From Ancylobacter mangrovi (lineage in GTDB: Bacteria > Pseudomonadota > Alphaproteobacteria > Rhizobiales > Xanthobacteraceae): a DNA stretch of 64,000 nucleotides. The notes under the pieces are model-generated. The model saw only the letters and a program-made list of their open reading frames with translations, was not told the origin of the DNA and did no database searches. The DNA is taken from assembly GCF_024752355.1 (NCBI RefSeq), contig NZ_JANTHZ010000002.1, forward strand, positions 496,001 to 560,000. Reading direction: 5' to 3'. Shown in pieces: positions 1-9,318 of the stretch; the first letter of the stretch is position 1, and the number at the start of each line of letters is the position of its first letter. The translations under genes and the position numbers were made by a program.

Positions 1-192
1 TGGTATGGCGACATGGAGCTCGCCCCGCACCTGATGAACCTGCTCCGCCACGGGGCAATCGACGTCGAGCTGCATTTCGGCACCGTGATCGAGGCCGACA
101 ACCGCAAGGCCGCGACCCTGGCGGCCGAACGGGCCGCGCGCACCATGCTCACGGGGGCGCTGACCGGCCGGGCGCCGCTTCCGCCGGGCTGA
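1..192 (+). CDS. plsC: 1-acyl-sn-glycerol-3-phosphate acyltransferase, C-terminal end (partial)
   Basis: The window opens inside this gene, and 63 codons remain before TGA. The readable peptide begins WYGDMELAPHLMNLL and continues with a segment (IDVELHFGTVIEADN) typical of the C-terminus of PlsC-type lysophospholipid acyltransferases, which acylate lysophosphatidate at the inner membrane to make phosphatidate. The catalytic HX4D box lies off the left edge, so the call rests on the tail and on position: an acyltransferase gene directly ahead of miaB is a common arrangement in Hyphomicrobiales. The tail ends in an alanine-rich helix. A different acyltransferase of the same fold cannot be excluded. 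Confidence 0.6.
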   Translation, partial: WYGDMELAPHLMNLLRHGAIDVELHFGTVIEADNRKAATLAAERAARTMLTGALTGRAPLPPG

Positions 193-456
193 AAGCTCCC
201 TTTTCGAGCACGCCGACTCTCGGGTGCCGCATTCCCTTTTGGCGGGAATCCCGCTACACAGGAAGCAAGGTGTCACCAGTGGAGACGTAGACGATCTCGA
301 CCTCGGCCAATGCGAGTTGGGAACGAACCGCGATTTGCGACGGCGCCTCGGCACGGGCGCGCCGGAAATGCGCCGGGTTTCCAACGGAATGGGCCGCCGG
401 CCTCCTTGCGGGGCAACGTCCTTCATGGACAGGCGGTTGAGGTCGATCGACACGCA

Positions 457-1881
457 ATGAGCGAGCCGCGCAAACTTTACGTCCGCTCCTTCGGCTGCCA
501 GATGAACGTCTATGACGCCCAGCGCATGACGGACACGCTGGCGAAGGAAGGTTTTGTCGAAACCGACACCGCCGAGGACGCCGATCTCGTCATCCTCAAT
601 ACCTGCCACATCCGCGAGAAGGCGGCCGAGAAGGTCTATTCCGAGCTCGGCCGGCTGCGCGTCGCGCAGGAGGAGGCCGGCCGCCGCCAGATGGTCGCCG
701 TCGCCGGCTGCGTCGCCCAGGCCGAAGGCGCCGAGATCCTGAAGCGCGCCCGCGGCGTCGACCTCGTGGTCGGCCCGCAGAGCTACCACAAGCTGCCCGA
801 GCTGGTGGCCGATGCCGAGCGGCGCGGCAGTAACCGGCGCGCCGGCATCGTCGAGACCGAGTTCCCGGTCGAGGACAAGTTCGACTTCCTCGCCCCGCCG
901 AGCCGACAGGCCATCGCCAGGCGCGGTCCCACCGCCTTCGTCACGGTGCAGGAAGGCTGCGACAAGTTCTGCACCTTCTGCGTCGTGCCCTATACGCGCG
1001 GCGCCGAGGTCTCCCGGCCGGTGGCGAAGATCCTCGACGAGGTGGCGCGGCTCGCCGATGGCGGCGTGCGCGAGGTCACGCTGATCGGCCAGAACGTCAA
1101 CGCCTATCACGGCGCCGATGCGGGCGGTCGCCCCGCCGGCCTTGCCGAGCTGGTGCGCAAGGTCGCCGAAGTGCCGGGCATCGCCCGGGTGCGCTACACG
1201 ACCAGCCATCCGCGCGACATGGACGACGAACTGATCGCCGCCCATCGCGAGCTGCCGGCGCTGATGCCCTATCTGCACCTGCCCGTGCAGTCCGGCTCGA
1301 ACCGCATCCTCGCGGCGATGAACCGCAAGCACGACCGCGAGCTGTTCTTCGCGACCGTCGAGCGGGTGCGTGCGGCGCGTCCCGACATCGCCTTCTCCTC
1401 CGATTTCATCGTCGGCTTCCCAGGCGAGACCGACGAGGATTTCGCCGACACGATGGACCTCGTGGAGCGGGTCGGCTTCGCCGGCGCCTTCTCGTTCAAA
1501 TATTCATCGCGCCCCGGCACGCCGGCGGCGACGATGGAGGTGCAGCTTCCCGAAGAGGTGAAGTCGCAGCGCATCTACGCCCTGCAGGCGCTGCTCGACC
1601 GGCAGAAGGCGGCCTTCGACGCGGCCTGCCGCGGCCGGCGTTTCGAGATCCTGCTGGAGAAGCCGGGCCGCTTCCCGGGCCAGCTCATCGGCCGCTCGCC
1701 CTATCTCCAGTCGGTGGTGGTCGAGGCGCCGCGCGAGGCGATCGGCACCCTGGCGACGGTTGAAGTGCGGGCCGTCAGTACCAAGAGTCTTTCCGGCGAC
1801 ATCATTGGCGGCGAGTTTTTCGCCGGCGGCGCCGGTGTCGAACCGCGTTTGGTGGGGCAGAGTGAGACGGTGGAGGCGTGA
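457..1881 (+). CDS. miaB: tRNA-2-methylthio-N6-dimethylallyladenosine synthase MiaB
   Basis: Radical-SAM methylthiotransferase that converts i6A37 to ms2i6A37 in tRNAs reading UNN codons. The 474-residue product has the UPF0004 N-terminal domain with its three cluster cysteines at about C14 (RSFGCQMN), C50 (NTCHIRE) and C85 (AGCVAQ). The radical-SAM CX3CX2C motif is at C168/C172/C175 (GCDKFCTFC), and a C-terminal TRAM-like domain follows. Length is normal for the family. The frame is open further upstream, but I place the start at ATG 457 because homologues begin with a short stretch before the [10 protein letters not shown] block; no strong Shine-Dalgarno is visible there. It is the first gene of the conserved miaB-phoH-ybeY-corC-lnt run and overlaps phoH by 4 bases. 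Confidence 0.95.
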   Translation: MSEPRKLYVRSFGCQMNVYDAQRMTDTLAKEGFVETDTAEDADLVILNTCHIREKAAEKVYSELGRLRVAQEEAGRRQMVAVAGCVAQAEGAEILKRARGVDLVVGPQSYHKLPELVADAERRGSNRRAGIVETEFPVEDKFDFLAPPSRQAIARRGPTAFVTVQEGCDKFCTFCVVPYTRGAEVSRPVAKILDEVARLADGGVREVTLIGQNVNAYHGADAGGRPAGLAELVRKVAEVPGIARVRYTTSHPRDMDDELIAAHRELPALMPYLHLPVQSGSNRILAAMNRKHDRELFFATVERVRAARPDIAFSSDFIVGFPGETDEDFADTMDLVERVGFAGAFSFKYSSRPGTPAATMEVQLPEEVKSQRIYALQALLDRQKAAFDAACRGRRFEILLEKPGRFPGQLIGRSPYLQSVVVEAPREAIGTLATVEVRAVSTKSLSGDIIGGEFFAGGAGVEPRLVGQSETVEA

Positions 1882-3065
1882 GCGTGCGTCGACCTGGTTC
1901 TTCCGAGAACGAACGTGCCTTGCATTCCCCCCGCACCGGCGGATCCGGCGGAACGACGCAGACCGCGCCGCGCCCTGCCGCGTCGTCGCGGCCGGCGGCG
2001 AACTGGGTCGACATCCCCGAGGATGGACCGAACCAGATCGTGCTCGCCTTCGACGACAATCGGCTGGCGAGCCTGCTGTTCGGCCATTACGGGCAGAACC
2101 TCGCCTTGATCGAGCGACGGCTCGAGATCGTCGCCGAGCAGCGCGGCAACCACGTCACGCTGGAAGGCCCGCGCGAGGCCTGCGAGCAGGCGCGCCATGT
2201 GCTCGAGACGCTCTATGCCCGTCTGAAGAAGGGCGGGGAGCTGGTGCCCGGCGACGTCGAGGGCGTGATGCGCGAGGCCGCCTCGCAGGGCTTCCTGTTC
2301 GATTTCGACCCCGCGACCAAGCGGCAGAGCTTCGACGAGATCCAGCTCCGGCGTCGGCCGGTGCGGGCCCGCACCGCCGCGCAGGACGCCTATATCCGCG
2401 CGCTCAAGCGCCACACACTGGTGTTCGGCGTCGGCCCGGCCGGCACCGGCAAGACCTGGCTGGCGGTCGCCTATGCGGTGCACCTGCTGGAGCGGCGCGT
2501 GGTCGACCGGCTGATCCTCTCGCGCCCGGCGGTGGAAGCGGGCGAGCGGCTCGGCTTCCTGCCCGGCGACATGAAGGAGAAGGTCGATCCCTATCTGCGC
2601 CCGATCTACGACGCGCTGCACGACCTGATGGACCGTGCCTTCGTCGAGCGGGCGCTGACCTCCGGCGAGATCGAGATCGCCCCGCTGGCCTTCATGCGCG
2701 GGCGCACGCTGGCCAATGCCTGCGTGATCCTCGACGAGGCGCAGAACACCACGTCGATGCAGATGAAGATGTTCCTGACCCGCCTCGGCGAGAACTCGCA
2801 CATGGTCGTTACCGGCGATCCGAGCCAGGTCGACCTGCCGCCGGGCCAGACTTCGGGCCTTGCCGAGGCGGTGGACCTGCTCGGCAATGTCGAAGGGGTC
2901 GAGGTCTGCCGTTTCAGTGCCGCCGACGTGGTGCGCCACGAGCTGGTGGGCCGCATTGTCGCCGCCTATGACAGCAAGCTGGCCGGCGGAAGGCCGGCGG
3001 GCGCTTCCGTCGGCGCGCCGTCGGAACCCGCGGTCCCGGCCGAACCGAAGGCACCGCCGCGATGA
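1878..3065 (+). CDS. phoH: PhoH family ATPase (YbeZ)
   Basis: 395-residue cytoplasmic P-loop ATPase of the PhoH/YbeZ family, thought to act with YbeY in RNA and ribosome quality control. Walker A (GPAGTGKTW) lies near residue 185 and Walker B (VILDEAQN) near residue 283, followed by the VVTGDPSQ segment typical of PhoH. The first 40 or so residues are low-complexity, and the tail is a Pro/Ala-rich extension of about 35 residues. The start is GTG at 1878, which shares GTGA with the miaB stop; the end overlaps the ybeY ATG in the same way. The 4-base overlaps on both sides argue for translational coupling of miaB, phoH and ybeY. Confidence 0.95.
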   Translation: MSVRRPGSSENERALHSPRTGGSGGTTQTAPRPAASSRPAANWVDIPEDGPNQIVLAFDDNRLASLLFGHYGQNLALIERRLEIVAEQRGNHVTLEGPREACEQARHVLETLYARLKKGGELVPGDVEGVMREAASQGFLFDFDPATKRQSFDEIQLRRRPVRARTAAQDAYIRALKRHTLVFGVGPAGTGKTWLAVAYAVHLLERRVVDRLILSRPAVEAGERLGFLPGDMKEKVDPYLRPIYDALHDLMDRAFVERALTSGEIEIAPLAFMRGRTLANACVILDEAQNTTSMQMKMFLTRLGENSHMVVTGDPSQVDLPPGQTSGLAEAVDLLGNVEGVEVCRFSAADVVRHELVGRIVAAYDSKLAGGRPAGASVGAPSEPAVPAEPKAPPR

Positions 3066-3580
3066 GCGAAGGCGAGCCGATAGAGGTCGACATCCTCGTC
3101 GAGGCCGGCCCGTGGCCGAGCGTGCCCGACGCTGCCGGGCTTGTTACCCGGGCGGTGCGCGCGGCCTGCCTCGGCGCCGCCGAGGATTACGAGATCGCGC
3201 TCGACGGCGCCGAGATCGCCGTGAAGCTGACCGACGACACTGCCATCCGCACGCTCAACCGCGACTGGCGGCACAAGGATTACGCGACCAACGTGCTGTC
3301 TTTTCCCACGCCGGAGGTGGCGCGCGCCGCGGGCGCGCCCCATCTCGGTGATATCGCCATTGCATTCGAGACGCTGGAGCGCGAGGCGGCGAGCGAGGAC
3401 AAGACCTTCGCCGACCACCTGAGCCATCTGTCGGTGCACGGCACGCTGCACCTGCTCGGCTTCGACCACGAGACCGCCGAGGAGGCGGAGGAGATGGAAG
3501 CGATGGAGCGCCGCGTGCTCGCGACGCTCGGTGTGCCCGACCCCTATGCCGAAACCGAACCCGTTCACCAAGCCACCTGA
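3062..3580 (+). CDS. ybeY: Endoribonuclease YbeY
   Basis: Single-strand-specific, metal-dependent endoribonuclease for 16S rRNA 3' maturation and late 70S quality control. The 172-residue protein carries the diagnostic zinc motif HGTLHLLGFDH near residues 126-136, preceded by LNRDWRHKDYATNVLSFP, the family's other signature. Size is normal for alphaproteobacteria. The ATG overlaps the phoH stop by 4 bases, and only 5 bases separate its stop from the next gene, so it sits in the middle of a tightly packed operon with its functional partner PhoH. Confidence 0.95.
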   Translation: MSEGEPIEVDILVEAGPWPSVPDAAGLVTRAVRAACLGAAEDYEIALDGAEIAVKLTDDTAIRTLNRDWRHKDYATNVLSFPTPEVARAAGAPHLGDIAIAFETLEREAASEDKTFADHLSHLSVHGTLHLLGFDHETAEEAEEMEAMERRVLATLGVPDPYAETEPVHQAT

Positions 3581-3585
3581 AGACG

Positions 3586-4878
3586 ATGTCCGAGCCTGTT
3601 TCCAACCCGCCGCCCCCCGCACAGAGCAGCGACGGCCCAAGTACTACCATCGGCGGTTCGAGTAGGACCGCCGGGCCGGACGGCCCGGCCGATTCCCGTT
3701 CCGCCGACCCCGACCCGCGACCCGGCCTATTCGACCGGCTGCGCAACTTCATGGGCGGCTGGCGGACCTCCGGCTCGCTGCGCATGGACCTCGCCGAAGT
3801 CCTCTCCGCGACCAATGCGGATGTCGGCACCGACCTCTCGGCCACCGAACGCTCGATGCTGAAGAGCGTTCTCGGCCTGCGCGAGCTGCGCATCGGCGAC
3901 GTGATGGTGCCGCGCGCCGACATCGTCGCGGTGCAGAAGGACATTTCGCTCGGCGAGCTGCTCGCCGTATTCGCCAATGCCGGCCATTCGCGCCTCGTGG
4001 TCTATGACGACACGCTCGACGACCCGGTCGGCATGGTGCACATACGCGACCTCGTCGCCTATCTGACGCAGCGCGCCATGATCACGCGGAGCGCCAAGGA
4101 GCCGCGCACGAGCGCGGAACCGGGCGCCGACGCCGCCCGGGGCGAGGCCGGTCCGGCCAAGGATGCCGGCAAGACCAATGGACGAGGCAACGGCAAGACC
4201 CTGCCGGGCTTTAACCTCAAGGCCATCGACCTCGGCACCTCGCTGAGCGCGGCGAAATTGATCCGCCGCCTGCTCTTCGTCCCGCCCTCCATGCCCTCGA
4301 TCGAGCTCCTGGCCAGCATGCAGGCGAGCCGCATCCACCTCGCCCTCGTCATTGACGAATATGGCGGCACCGACGGCATCGTCTCCATGGAGGACCTGGT
4401 GGAGGAGATCGTCGGCGACATCGAGGACGAGCACGACGACGACGAGATGCCGATGATCGCGCTCCAGCCGGACGGGTCCTACATCGCCGATGCGCGCGCC
4501 AGCCTCGAGGAGGTAGCGGAGACGGTCGACCCGGCCTTCGCGCTGGGCGAGGAGGCCGAGGAGGTCGACACGCTGGGCGGGCTGCTGGTGACGCTCGCCG
4601 GGCGCGTGCCGGTGCGCGGCGAGATCGTGCGCGGGCCCGACGATTTCGAGATCGAGGTGCTCGATGCCGATCCGCGCCGGGTCAAGCGGTTGCGCATCAC
4701 CCCCGCCCGCAACGGCACGGCGCGCGAGGCGACCGGCGAGGTCGCGCCCTCCCCCATCGGGGCGCGGCGCGAACGCCGCCGCGACGAGCGGGCCGGCGGC
4801 GCCAGCCTGCCCCCGCCGGCCGAGCAGAACAACGGCTATGGCGGCCGGGCCGCGCGCGATCCCGATGCCGCTGCCTGA
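3586..4878 (+). CDS. corC: Hemolysin-family CBS domain protein (CorC/HlyC, YbeX-like)
   Basis: 430-residue cytoplasmic protein with the CorC/HlyC layout: a disordered Pro/Ser/Gly N-terminus (about 1-45), CBS repeat 1 with RIGDVMVPRADIVAVQ near residue 105, CBS repeat 2 with HLALVIDEYGGTDGIVSMEDLVEEIVGDIEDE near 250-285, then the CorC/HlyC transporter-associated domain (about 300-375) and a charged disordered tail. The two CBS repeats are separated by an unusually long Ala/Gly/Lys-rich insert of about 45 residues (positions 4085-4206). The gene lies between ybeY and lnt, as in the E. coli ybeZYX-lnt run. Proposed roles are magnesium/cobalt resistance or ribosome-associated; the sequence does not decide between them. 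Confidence 0.9.
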   Translation: MSEPVSNPPPPAQSSDGPSTTIGGSSRTAGPDGPADSRSADPDPRPGLFDRLRNFMGGWRTSGSLRMDLAEVLSATNADVGTDLSATERSMLKSVLGLRELRIGDVMVPRADIVAVQKDISLGELLAVFANAGHSRLVVYDDTLDDPVGMVHIRDLVAYLTQRAMITRSAKEPRTSAEPGADAARGEAGPAKDAGKTNGRGNGKTLPGFNLKAIDLGTSLSAAKLIRRLLFVPPSMPSIELLASMQASRIHLALVIDEYGGTDGIVSMEDLVEEIVGDIEDEHDDDEMPMIALQPDGSYIADARASLEEVAETVDPAFALGEEAEEVDTLGGLLVTLAGRVPVRGEIVRGPDDFEIEVLDADPRRVKRLRITPARNGTAREATGEVAPSPIGARRERRRDERAGGASLPPPAEQNNGYGGRAARDPDAAA

Positions 4879-4896
4879 GCGAGCGCGGACGGCCTC

Positions 4897-6492
4897 ATGA
4901 CGCTGCCGGACCGTCTGCGTCTCGCGCCGCGCCGGTTGCGCGCGCTCGGCTCCTTTCTCGCCGGCGCGTTGTCCGCGCTCGCCATGGCGCCGGTCGATGC
5001 GTGGCCTATCATGGCGCTCACCCTGCCGGCGCTGGTGCTGCTGCTCGACCGGGCGATCGAGGATGCCGCCCCGTCCGGCCGGTGGCGGCGCATGCGCGCG
5101 GCCTTCGGCACCGGATGGCTGTTCGGCATGGGGTACTTCCTCGCCGGGCTGTGGTGGATCGGCTCGGCCTTCCTGGTGCAGGCCGACACCTTCGCCTGGC
5201 TGATCCCCTTCGCCGTGCTGCTGCTGCCGGCCGGGCTCGCGCTCTATGTCGGCATGGGCTGCGCCCTCGCGGCGCTGTTCTGGAGCCGGACGGCGGAACG
5301 GATACTCGTCCTCGCGATCGCGCTGACCGCGACCGAATGGCTGCGCGGCACGCTGCTGACCGGCTTTCCCTGGAACAATTTCGGCTACGCGCTGGCGAGC
5401 GACCTCGCCTTCGCGCAGTCGGGTGCCGTCGTCGGCATATTCGGGCTATGCTTCGTCGCCCTCGCCGCGCTCGCTGCGCCGGCGACGCTGTTCGACGCGC
5501 CGGGCCGCGGGCGCTACCTGCCGGTCGTCCTCGCCGGCCTGACCCTCGCGGCCATGTGGGGCGCGGGCGCCTGGCGGCTCGCGACCAGCGAAGTCGGGCA
5601 CGTTCCCGGCGTCATGCTGCGCATCATGCAGCCCGACCTGCCGCAGGACCAGAAGTTCCGTTACGACGCCCGCGACCAGGTGATGGACCTCTACGTCTCG
5701 CTGAGCGAAGGCAAGGACGGGCTGAAGGGGATCACCCACCTGTTCTGGCCGGAATCGGCCTTCCCCTTCTTCCTCGAGCGCGAGCCGGGCGCGATCTCGC
5801 GGATCGCGGCGATGCTGCCGCCCGGCGCCACGCTGATCACCGGCGCGGTGCGGCTCGAACAGGTCCCCGGGCAGACCCGGCCCAAGGCCTATAACAGCAT
5901 TCGCGCGCTCGGCGACGAGGGGGCCTTCCTCGCCGTGGCCGACAAGGTCCATCTCGTTCCTTTTGGCGAATATCTGCCGTTCCAGGAAACGCTGGAGAGC
6001 CTCGGCATCCAGCAGTTGACACAGTATCGCGGCGGATTCAGTGCCGCCGACAAGCGCACGCTGATGCGCATTCCCGGCCTGCCGACCGCCGTGCCGCTGA
6101 TTTGCTACGAGGCGATCTTCCCCAGCGAGATCATGCCCGCGGGGCTTTCGCCCGACCAGCGCCCGGGCGTGCTGCTCAACCTGTCGAACGACGTCTGGTT
6201 CGGCATGACGCCCGGCCCCTACCAGCATTTCGAGCAGGCGCGCATGCGCGCGATTGAGCAGGGCCTGCCTTTGATTCGCGGCACAAACGACGGAATTTCG
6301 GCGATTGTCGACCCGCTCGGGCGAATAGAGGAAATGCTACCCCTGGGTGCAAGAGGCACGCTCGACGGTAAACTTCCGACTGCACTTCCGCCGACGCTTT
6401 ATTCCATGTTTGGCAATTCGATACCGTGCGTTCTGCTGGCGGCCGCGATATTGGTCGTCTTTATGCTGCGTTGCCGAACAATACACGCGTAG
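4897..6492 (+). CDS. lnt: Apolipoprotein N-acyltransferase Lnt
   Basis: Inner-membrane enzyme that adds the third acyl chain to diacylglyceryl-lipoproteins, the last step of lipoprotein maturation after Lgt and LspA. The 531-residue protein has about six N-terminal membrane segments (residues 15-225), a periplasmic nitrilase domain and a C-terminal membrane helix. The Glu-Lys-Cys triad is visible: E286 (FWPESAFPF), K350 (VADKVHLVPFGEYLPF) and C403 (PLICYEAIF). The length is normal. The last roughly 200 bases (about 6270-6492) are clearly less GC-rich in third positions than the rest of the gene. lspA lies 27 kb away in the same window. Confidence 0.96.
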   Translation: MTLPDRLRLAPRRLRALGSFLAGALSALAMAPVDAWPIMALTLPALVLLLDRAIEDAAPSGRWRRMRAAFGTGWLFGMGYFLAGLWWIGSAFLVQADTFAWLIPFAVLLLPAGLALYVGMGCALAALFWSRTAERILVLAIALTATEWLRGTLLTGFPWNNFGYALASDLAFAQSGAVVGIFGLCFVALAALAAPATLFDAPGRGRYLPVVLAGLTLAAMWGAGAWRLATSEVGHVPGVMLRIMQPDLPQDQKFRYDARDQVMDLYVSLSEGKDGLKGITHLFWPESAFPFFLEREPGAISRIAAMLPPGATLITGAVRLEQVPGQTRPKAYNSIRALGDEGAFLAVADKVHLVPFGEYLPFQETLESLGIQQLTQYRGGFSAADKRTLMRIPGLPTAVPLICYEAIFPSEIMPAGLSPDQRPGVLLNLSNDVWFGMTPGPYQHFEQARMRAIEQGLPLIRGTNDGISAIVDPLGRIEEMLPLGARGTLDGKLPTALPPTLYSMFGNSIPCVLLAAAILVVFMLRCRTIHA

Positions 6493-6517
6493 ATTGATCG
6501 ACGGTATCGTGGCCTTT

Positions 6518-6542
6518 GCCTAGACTGCTGCGCAGCTTAGGC
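6518..6542 (+). terminator. Hairpin after lnt, possible terminator or processing site
   Basis: Eleven-base arms (6518-6528 and 6532-6542) pair around a TGC loop with one A-C mismatch and one G-T wobble. The hairpin begins 26 bases after the lnt stop and ends before the next regulator gene. No T tract follows, so intrinsic termination is uncertain; it may be an attenuating or stabilising hairpin between lnt and the XRE gene. Confidence 0.4.
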
Positions 6543-6601
6543 ATCGCTTCCCTCCGCCCAACGTGGCGGAAGGGGAGTCTTTTTTGTTCGAGTCGGGGCC
6601 G

Positions 6602-7015
6602 ATGATGACGAAGAAATCTCCCAATCCCATCGACAAGCATGTCGGCAGCCGCGTCCGCATGCGCCGCATGATGGTGGGCATGAGCCAGGAGAAACTGGGA
6701 GAAAATCTCGGCATCACCTTTCAGCAGATCCAGAAATACGAGAAGGGAACCAACCGGATCGGCGCCAGCCGTCTGCAGAACATCTCGAACGTACTGGGTG
6801 TTCCGGTCTCGTTTTTCTTCGACGGCGCGCCCACCGTCGGCGCCGGCCCGGCGGGCTTTGCGGAAGATGCCTCCCCCGCCTTCGTTTCCGACTTCCTCGC
6901 CACGTCGGAGGGCATCGCTCTCACCCGCGCCTTCCTGAAGATCACCGACTCCAAGGTGCGCCGGCGCATCGTCGACCTCGTCGAGGCCCTCGCGGGTTCC
7001 GAAGAGACCAACTGA
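6602..7015 (+). CDS. XRE-family helix-turn-helix regulator
   Basis: About 138 residues. The HTH_3 domain occupies roughly residues 10-65: RVRMRRMMVGMSQEKLGENLGITFQQIQKYEKG, followed by NRIGASRLQNISNVLGVPVSFFF. This is the widespread alphaproteobacterial regulator found between lnt and metK. The C-terminal half (RAFLKITDSKVRRRIVDLVEALA) is probably a dimerisation helix. The start is ambiguous. ATG 6602 or 6605 fits homologues best, but a TTG at 6584 in the same frame has the better ribosome site (AGGGGAG at 6571-6577, 6-base spacing), so translation may begin there and add six residues. The regulon is unknown. Confidence 0.85.
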   Translation: MMTKKSPNPIDKHVGSRVRMRRMMVGMSQEKLGENLGITFQQIQKYEKGTNRIGASRLQNISNVLGVPVSFFFDGAPTVGAGPAGFAEDASPAFVSDFLATSEGIALTRAFLKITDSKVRRRIVDLVEALAGSEETN

Positions 7016-7060
7016 GACGACCGGGTCACACCGCGTTCTTTTTTCCGAACGATTTCGTCC

Positions 7061-7148
7061 TATATTCTTGACCTGAGCAGCCGGTGCCGCCAAAAATGCG
7101 CGCGCCGGGTGCCCCTTGGTGCGCCGGGCGACAATCGAGGAGCCGCGC
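7061..7148 (+). promoter_or_regulatory. metK promoter/leader region
   Basis: The 133-base gap before metK contains a TATATT -10-like hexamer at 7061-7066 with no convincing -35, a small CGTTC/GAACG hairpin just upstream (about 7034-7051), and the metK ribosome site AGGAG at 7138-7142. The transcript leader would be about 75 bases. I looked for SAM-II and SAM/SAH riboswitch signatures, which do occur ahead of methionine-cycle genes in this class, and did not see one. Confidence 0.3.
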
Positions 7149-8342
7149 GTGTCTCGCCAAGCATATCTCTTTACTAGCGAATCCGTTTCCGAAGGCCATC
7201 CGGACAAGGTCTGCGACCGCATCTCCGACGAGGTCGTCGACGCGTTCTTCAGGACCGGCCCGGAATATGGCTGGGACCCCAGCCATCTGCGTGTCGCCTG
7301 CGAAACCCTCGCCACGACCAACCGGGTCGTCATCGCCGGCGAGACCCGCGGCCCCGCCGAGCTGACGAAGGACTTCATCACCCACATCGCGCGGCTGGCG
7401 ATCAAGGATATCGGCTACGAGCAGGACGGCTTCCACTGGGAGACCGCCGACATCGACGTGCACCTGCATGCGCAGTCGGTGGACATCGCGGCCGGCGTCG
7501 ATTCCGCCAACAACAAGGATGAAGGCGCCGGCGACCAGGGCATCATGTTCGGCTATGCCTGCCGCGAGACGCCCGAGCTGATGCCCGCGCCGATCTACTA
7601 CGCGCACAAGATCCTTAAGCGCCTCGCCGAGGCCCGCCATTCGGGCGAGAGCACGGTGCTCGGCCCGGACGCCAAGAGCCAGGTCACGGTGCGCTACGAG
7701 GACGGCAAGCCGGCGGAGGTCACGCAGATCGTGCTCTCCACCCAGCACCTCGACGCCGACCTCTCCTCCCACGACGTCCAGAATATCGTCGAGCCCTATA
7801 TCCGCGAGACCCTGCCCGCGGGCTGGATCACGGAAGGCACGATCTGGCACGTCAATCCCACCGGCAAGTTCGTGATCGGCGGGCCGGACGGCGACTGCGG
7901 CCTCACCGGCCGCAAGATCATCGTCGACACCTATGGCGGCGCGGCCCCCCATGGCGGCGGCGCCTTCTCCGGCAAGGACCCGACCAAGGTCGACCGTTCC
8001 GCAGCCTATGCCGCGCGCTACCTCGCCAAGAACGTGGTGGCGGCGAATCTCGCCGAGCGCTGCACCATCCAGCTCGCCTATGCCATCGGCGTGTCCGATC
8101 CGCTCGCAGTCTATGTCGACCTGCACGGCACCGGCGAGGTCGAGGAGGCCAAGCTCGAGAAGGTGCTGCGCGAGGTGATGAACCTGCGTCCGCGCGGCAT
8201 TCGCGAGCATCTCGGCCTCAACAAGCCGATCTATGCCCGCACCTCCGCCTACGGCCATTTCGGCCGCCGGCCGGAGGACGATGGCGGCTTCTCCTGGGAG
8301 CGCACCGATCTCGCCGACGCCATCAAGGCGGCGGTGGCCTGA
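7149..8342 (+). CDS. metK: S-adenosylmethionine synthetase
   Basis: Makes S-adenosylmethionine from methionine and ATP. The 397-residue protein shows the expected motifs in order: [16 protein letters not shown] at the N-terminus (ATP and metal site), [12 protein letters not shown] near residue 130 (methionine/adenine loop), and [22 protein letters not shown] in the third domain (phosphate-binding P-loop). I choose GTG 7149 ([12 protein letters not shown]), which has AGGAG six bases upstream. An upstream in-frame start at 7116 would add residues not seen in the family. The gene is followed by a strong intrinsic terminator. Confidence 0.96.
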   Translation: MSRQAYLFTSESVSEGHPDKVCDRISDEVVDAFFRTGPEYGWDPSHLRVACETLATTNRVVIAGETRGPAELTKDFITHIARLAIKDIGYEQDGFHWETADIDVHLHAQSVDIAAGVDSANNKDEGAGDQGIMFGYACRETPELMPAPIYYAHKILKRLAEARHSGESTVLGPDAKSQVTVRYEDGKPAEVTQIVLSTQHLDADLSSHDVQNIVEPYIRETLPAGWITEGTIWHVNPTGKFVIGGPDGDCGLTGRKIIVDTYGGAAPHGGGAFSGKDPTKVDRSAAYAARYLAKNVVAANLAERCTIQLAYAIGVSDPLAVYVDLHGTGEVEEAKLEKVLREVMNLRPRGIREHLGLNKPIYARTSAYGHFGRRPEDDGGFSWERTDLADAIKAAVA

Positions 8343-8384
8343 CCCGGACGCCATTGCGCCGATCCGGTCAGTCGAGGATAAGCA

Positions 8385-8412
8385 GGGGCGGACGGCAGCG
8401 TCCGCCCCTTTT
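8385..8412 (+). terminator. Rho-independent terminator after metK
   Basis: A perfect 10-bp stem (8385-8394 with 8399-8408, GGGGCGGACG/CGTCCGCCCC) closes a GCAG loop and is followed by four T residues. It sits 42 bases after the metK stop and just before trmB. It is the clearest intrinsic terminator in the window. Confidence 0.88.
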
Positions 8413-8425
8413 CATTGCGCATCCG

Positions 8426-9211
8426 ATGATCGATTCCGCCGACAACGACCACGACACGTCTACCCGCGGCACACCCGGCCGCGAATCGTCCGCGAATGCC
8501 GCGCCGCGCGAGGCCGCCTTCTTCGGGCGGCGCAAGGGCAAGCCGCTGCGCGCGGGGCAGGCCGACCGCCTCGCCCGCGCCCTGCCGCACCTCGCCATCG
8601 ACCTCGCCGCGTTGCCGGCTCCCGCGAGCCCCGGCACACCGTCACCAGGCGGCCCGCTTGCCGCGCTGTTCGGTCAGCCGGTGCGGGCGGTGCGGCTCGA
8701 GATCGGCTTCGGCGGCGGCGAGCACCTGCTGTCCGAGGCCCGGAACCACCCCGACATCGGCTATATCGGCGCGGAAGCCTTCCTAAACGGCCTCGCCAAG
8801 CTCACCTCGGCCCTCGCCGAGGCGGAACTCGGCAACGTCCGTCTGCATGGCGACGACGTGGTGCCGCTGCTCGACCGCCTGCCGACCGGCTCGCTCGAAC
8901 GCGTCGACCTGCTCTATCCCGACCCTTGGCCGAAGCGCCGCCACTGGAAGCGCCGCTTCGTGCAGCCCGACAACATCGACCGCATCGCCCGCCTCCTGGC
9001 GCCGGGCGGGCACTTCCGCTTCGCCACCGACGTCGAGGACTATGCCGGCTGGACGCTGCGGCACCTGCTCGCGGACGAGCGGTTCGTCTGGACCGCGCGG
9101 CGCGCCGACGACTGGCGCCGGCCCTGGGCGGGGTGGCCCGGCACGCGCTACGAGGCGAAGGCGATGCGGGCCGGCCGGGTACCGGGCTATTACGAGTTCC
9201 AGCGCATCTGA
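8426..9211 (+). CDS. trmB: tRNA (guanine-N7-)-methyltransferase TrmB
   Basis: SAM-dependent methylation of G46 in the tRNA variable loop. The 261-residue product has the class I methyltransferase motif RLEIGFGGGEHLL (about residue 92), the acidic GDDVVPLL motif, the TrmB hallmark DLLYPDPWPKRRHWKRRFVQ, and FATDVEDYAGW near the end. The N-terminal 65 residues are a longer, low-complexity extension than in E. coli TrmB. ATG 8426 is chosen because it lies just past the metK terminator; the frame is open a little further upstream inside that terminator. It is next to metK, which makes its cosubstrate, but the terminator suggests separate transcription. Confidence 0.93.
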   Translation: MIDSADNDHDTSTRGTPGRESSANAAPREAAFFGRRKGKPLRAGQADRLARALPHLAIDLAALPAPASPGTPSPGGPLAALFGQPVRAVRLEIGFGGGEHLLSEARNHPDIGYIGAEAFLNGLAKLTSALAEAELGNVRLHGDDVVPLLDRLPTGSLERVDLLYPDPWPKRRHWKRRFVQPDNIDRIARLLAPGGHFRFATDVEDYAGWTLRHLLADERFVWTARRADDWRRPWAGWPGTRYEAKAMRAGRVPGYYEFQRI

Positions 9212-9318
9212 CTACCGCATATGATGGGGAACCGCAGCGACGAACGCGGCGTTGTCGAGGGCTCGCTCAACGCGCGGCCAGGCGGCCGCGGCCGAGGAAA
9301 CGCACAGGAGACCGACCC

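Noticed and set aside
7016-7148. SAM-II or SAM/SAH riboswitch ahead of metK
   Set aside because: No recognisable pseudoknot or consensus words are present; only weak hairpins and a -10-like word.
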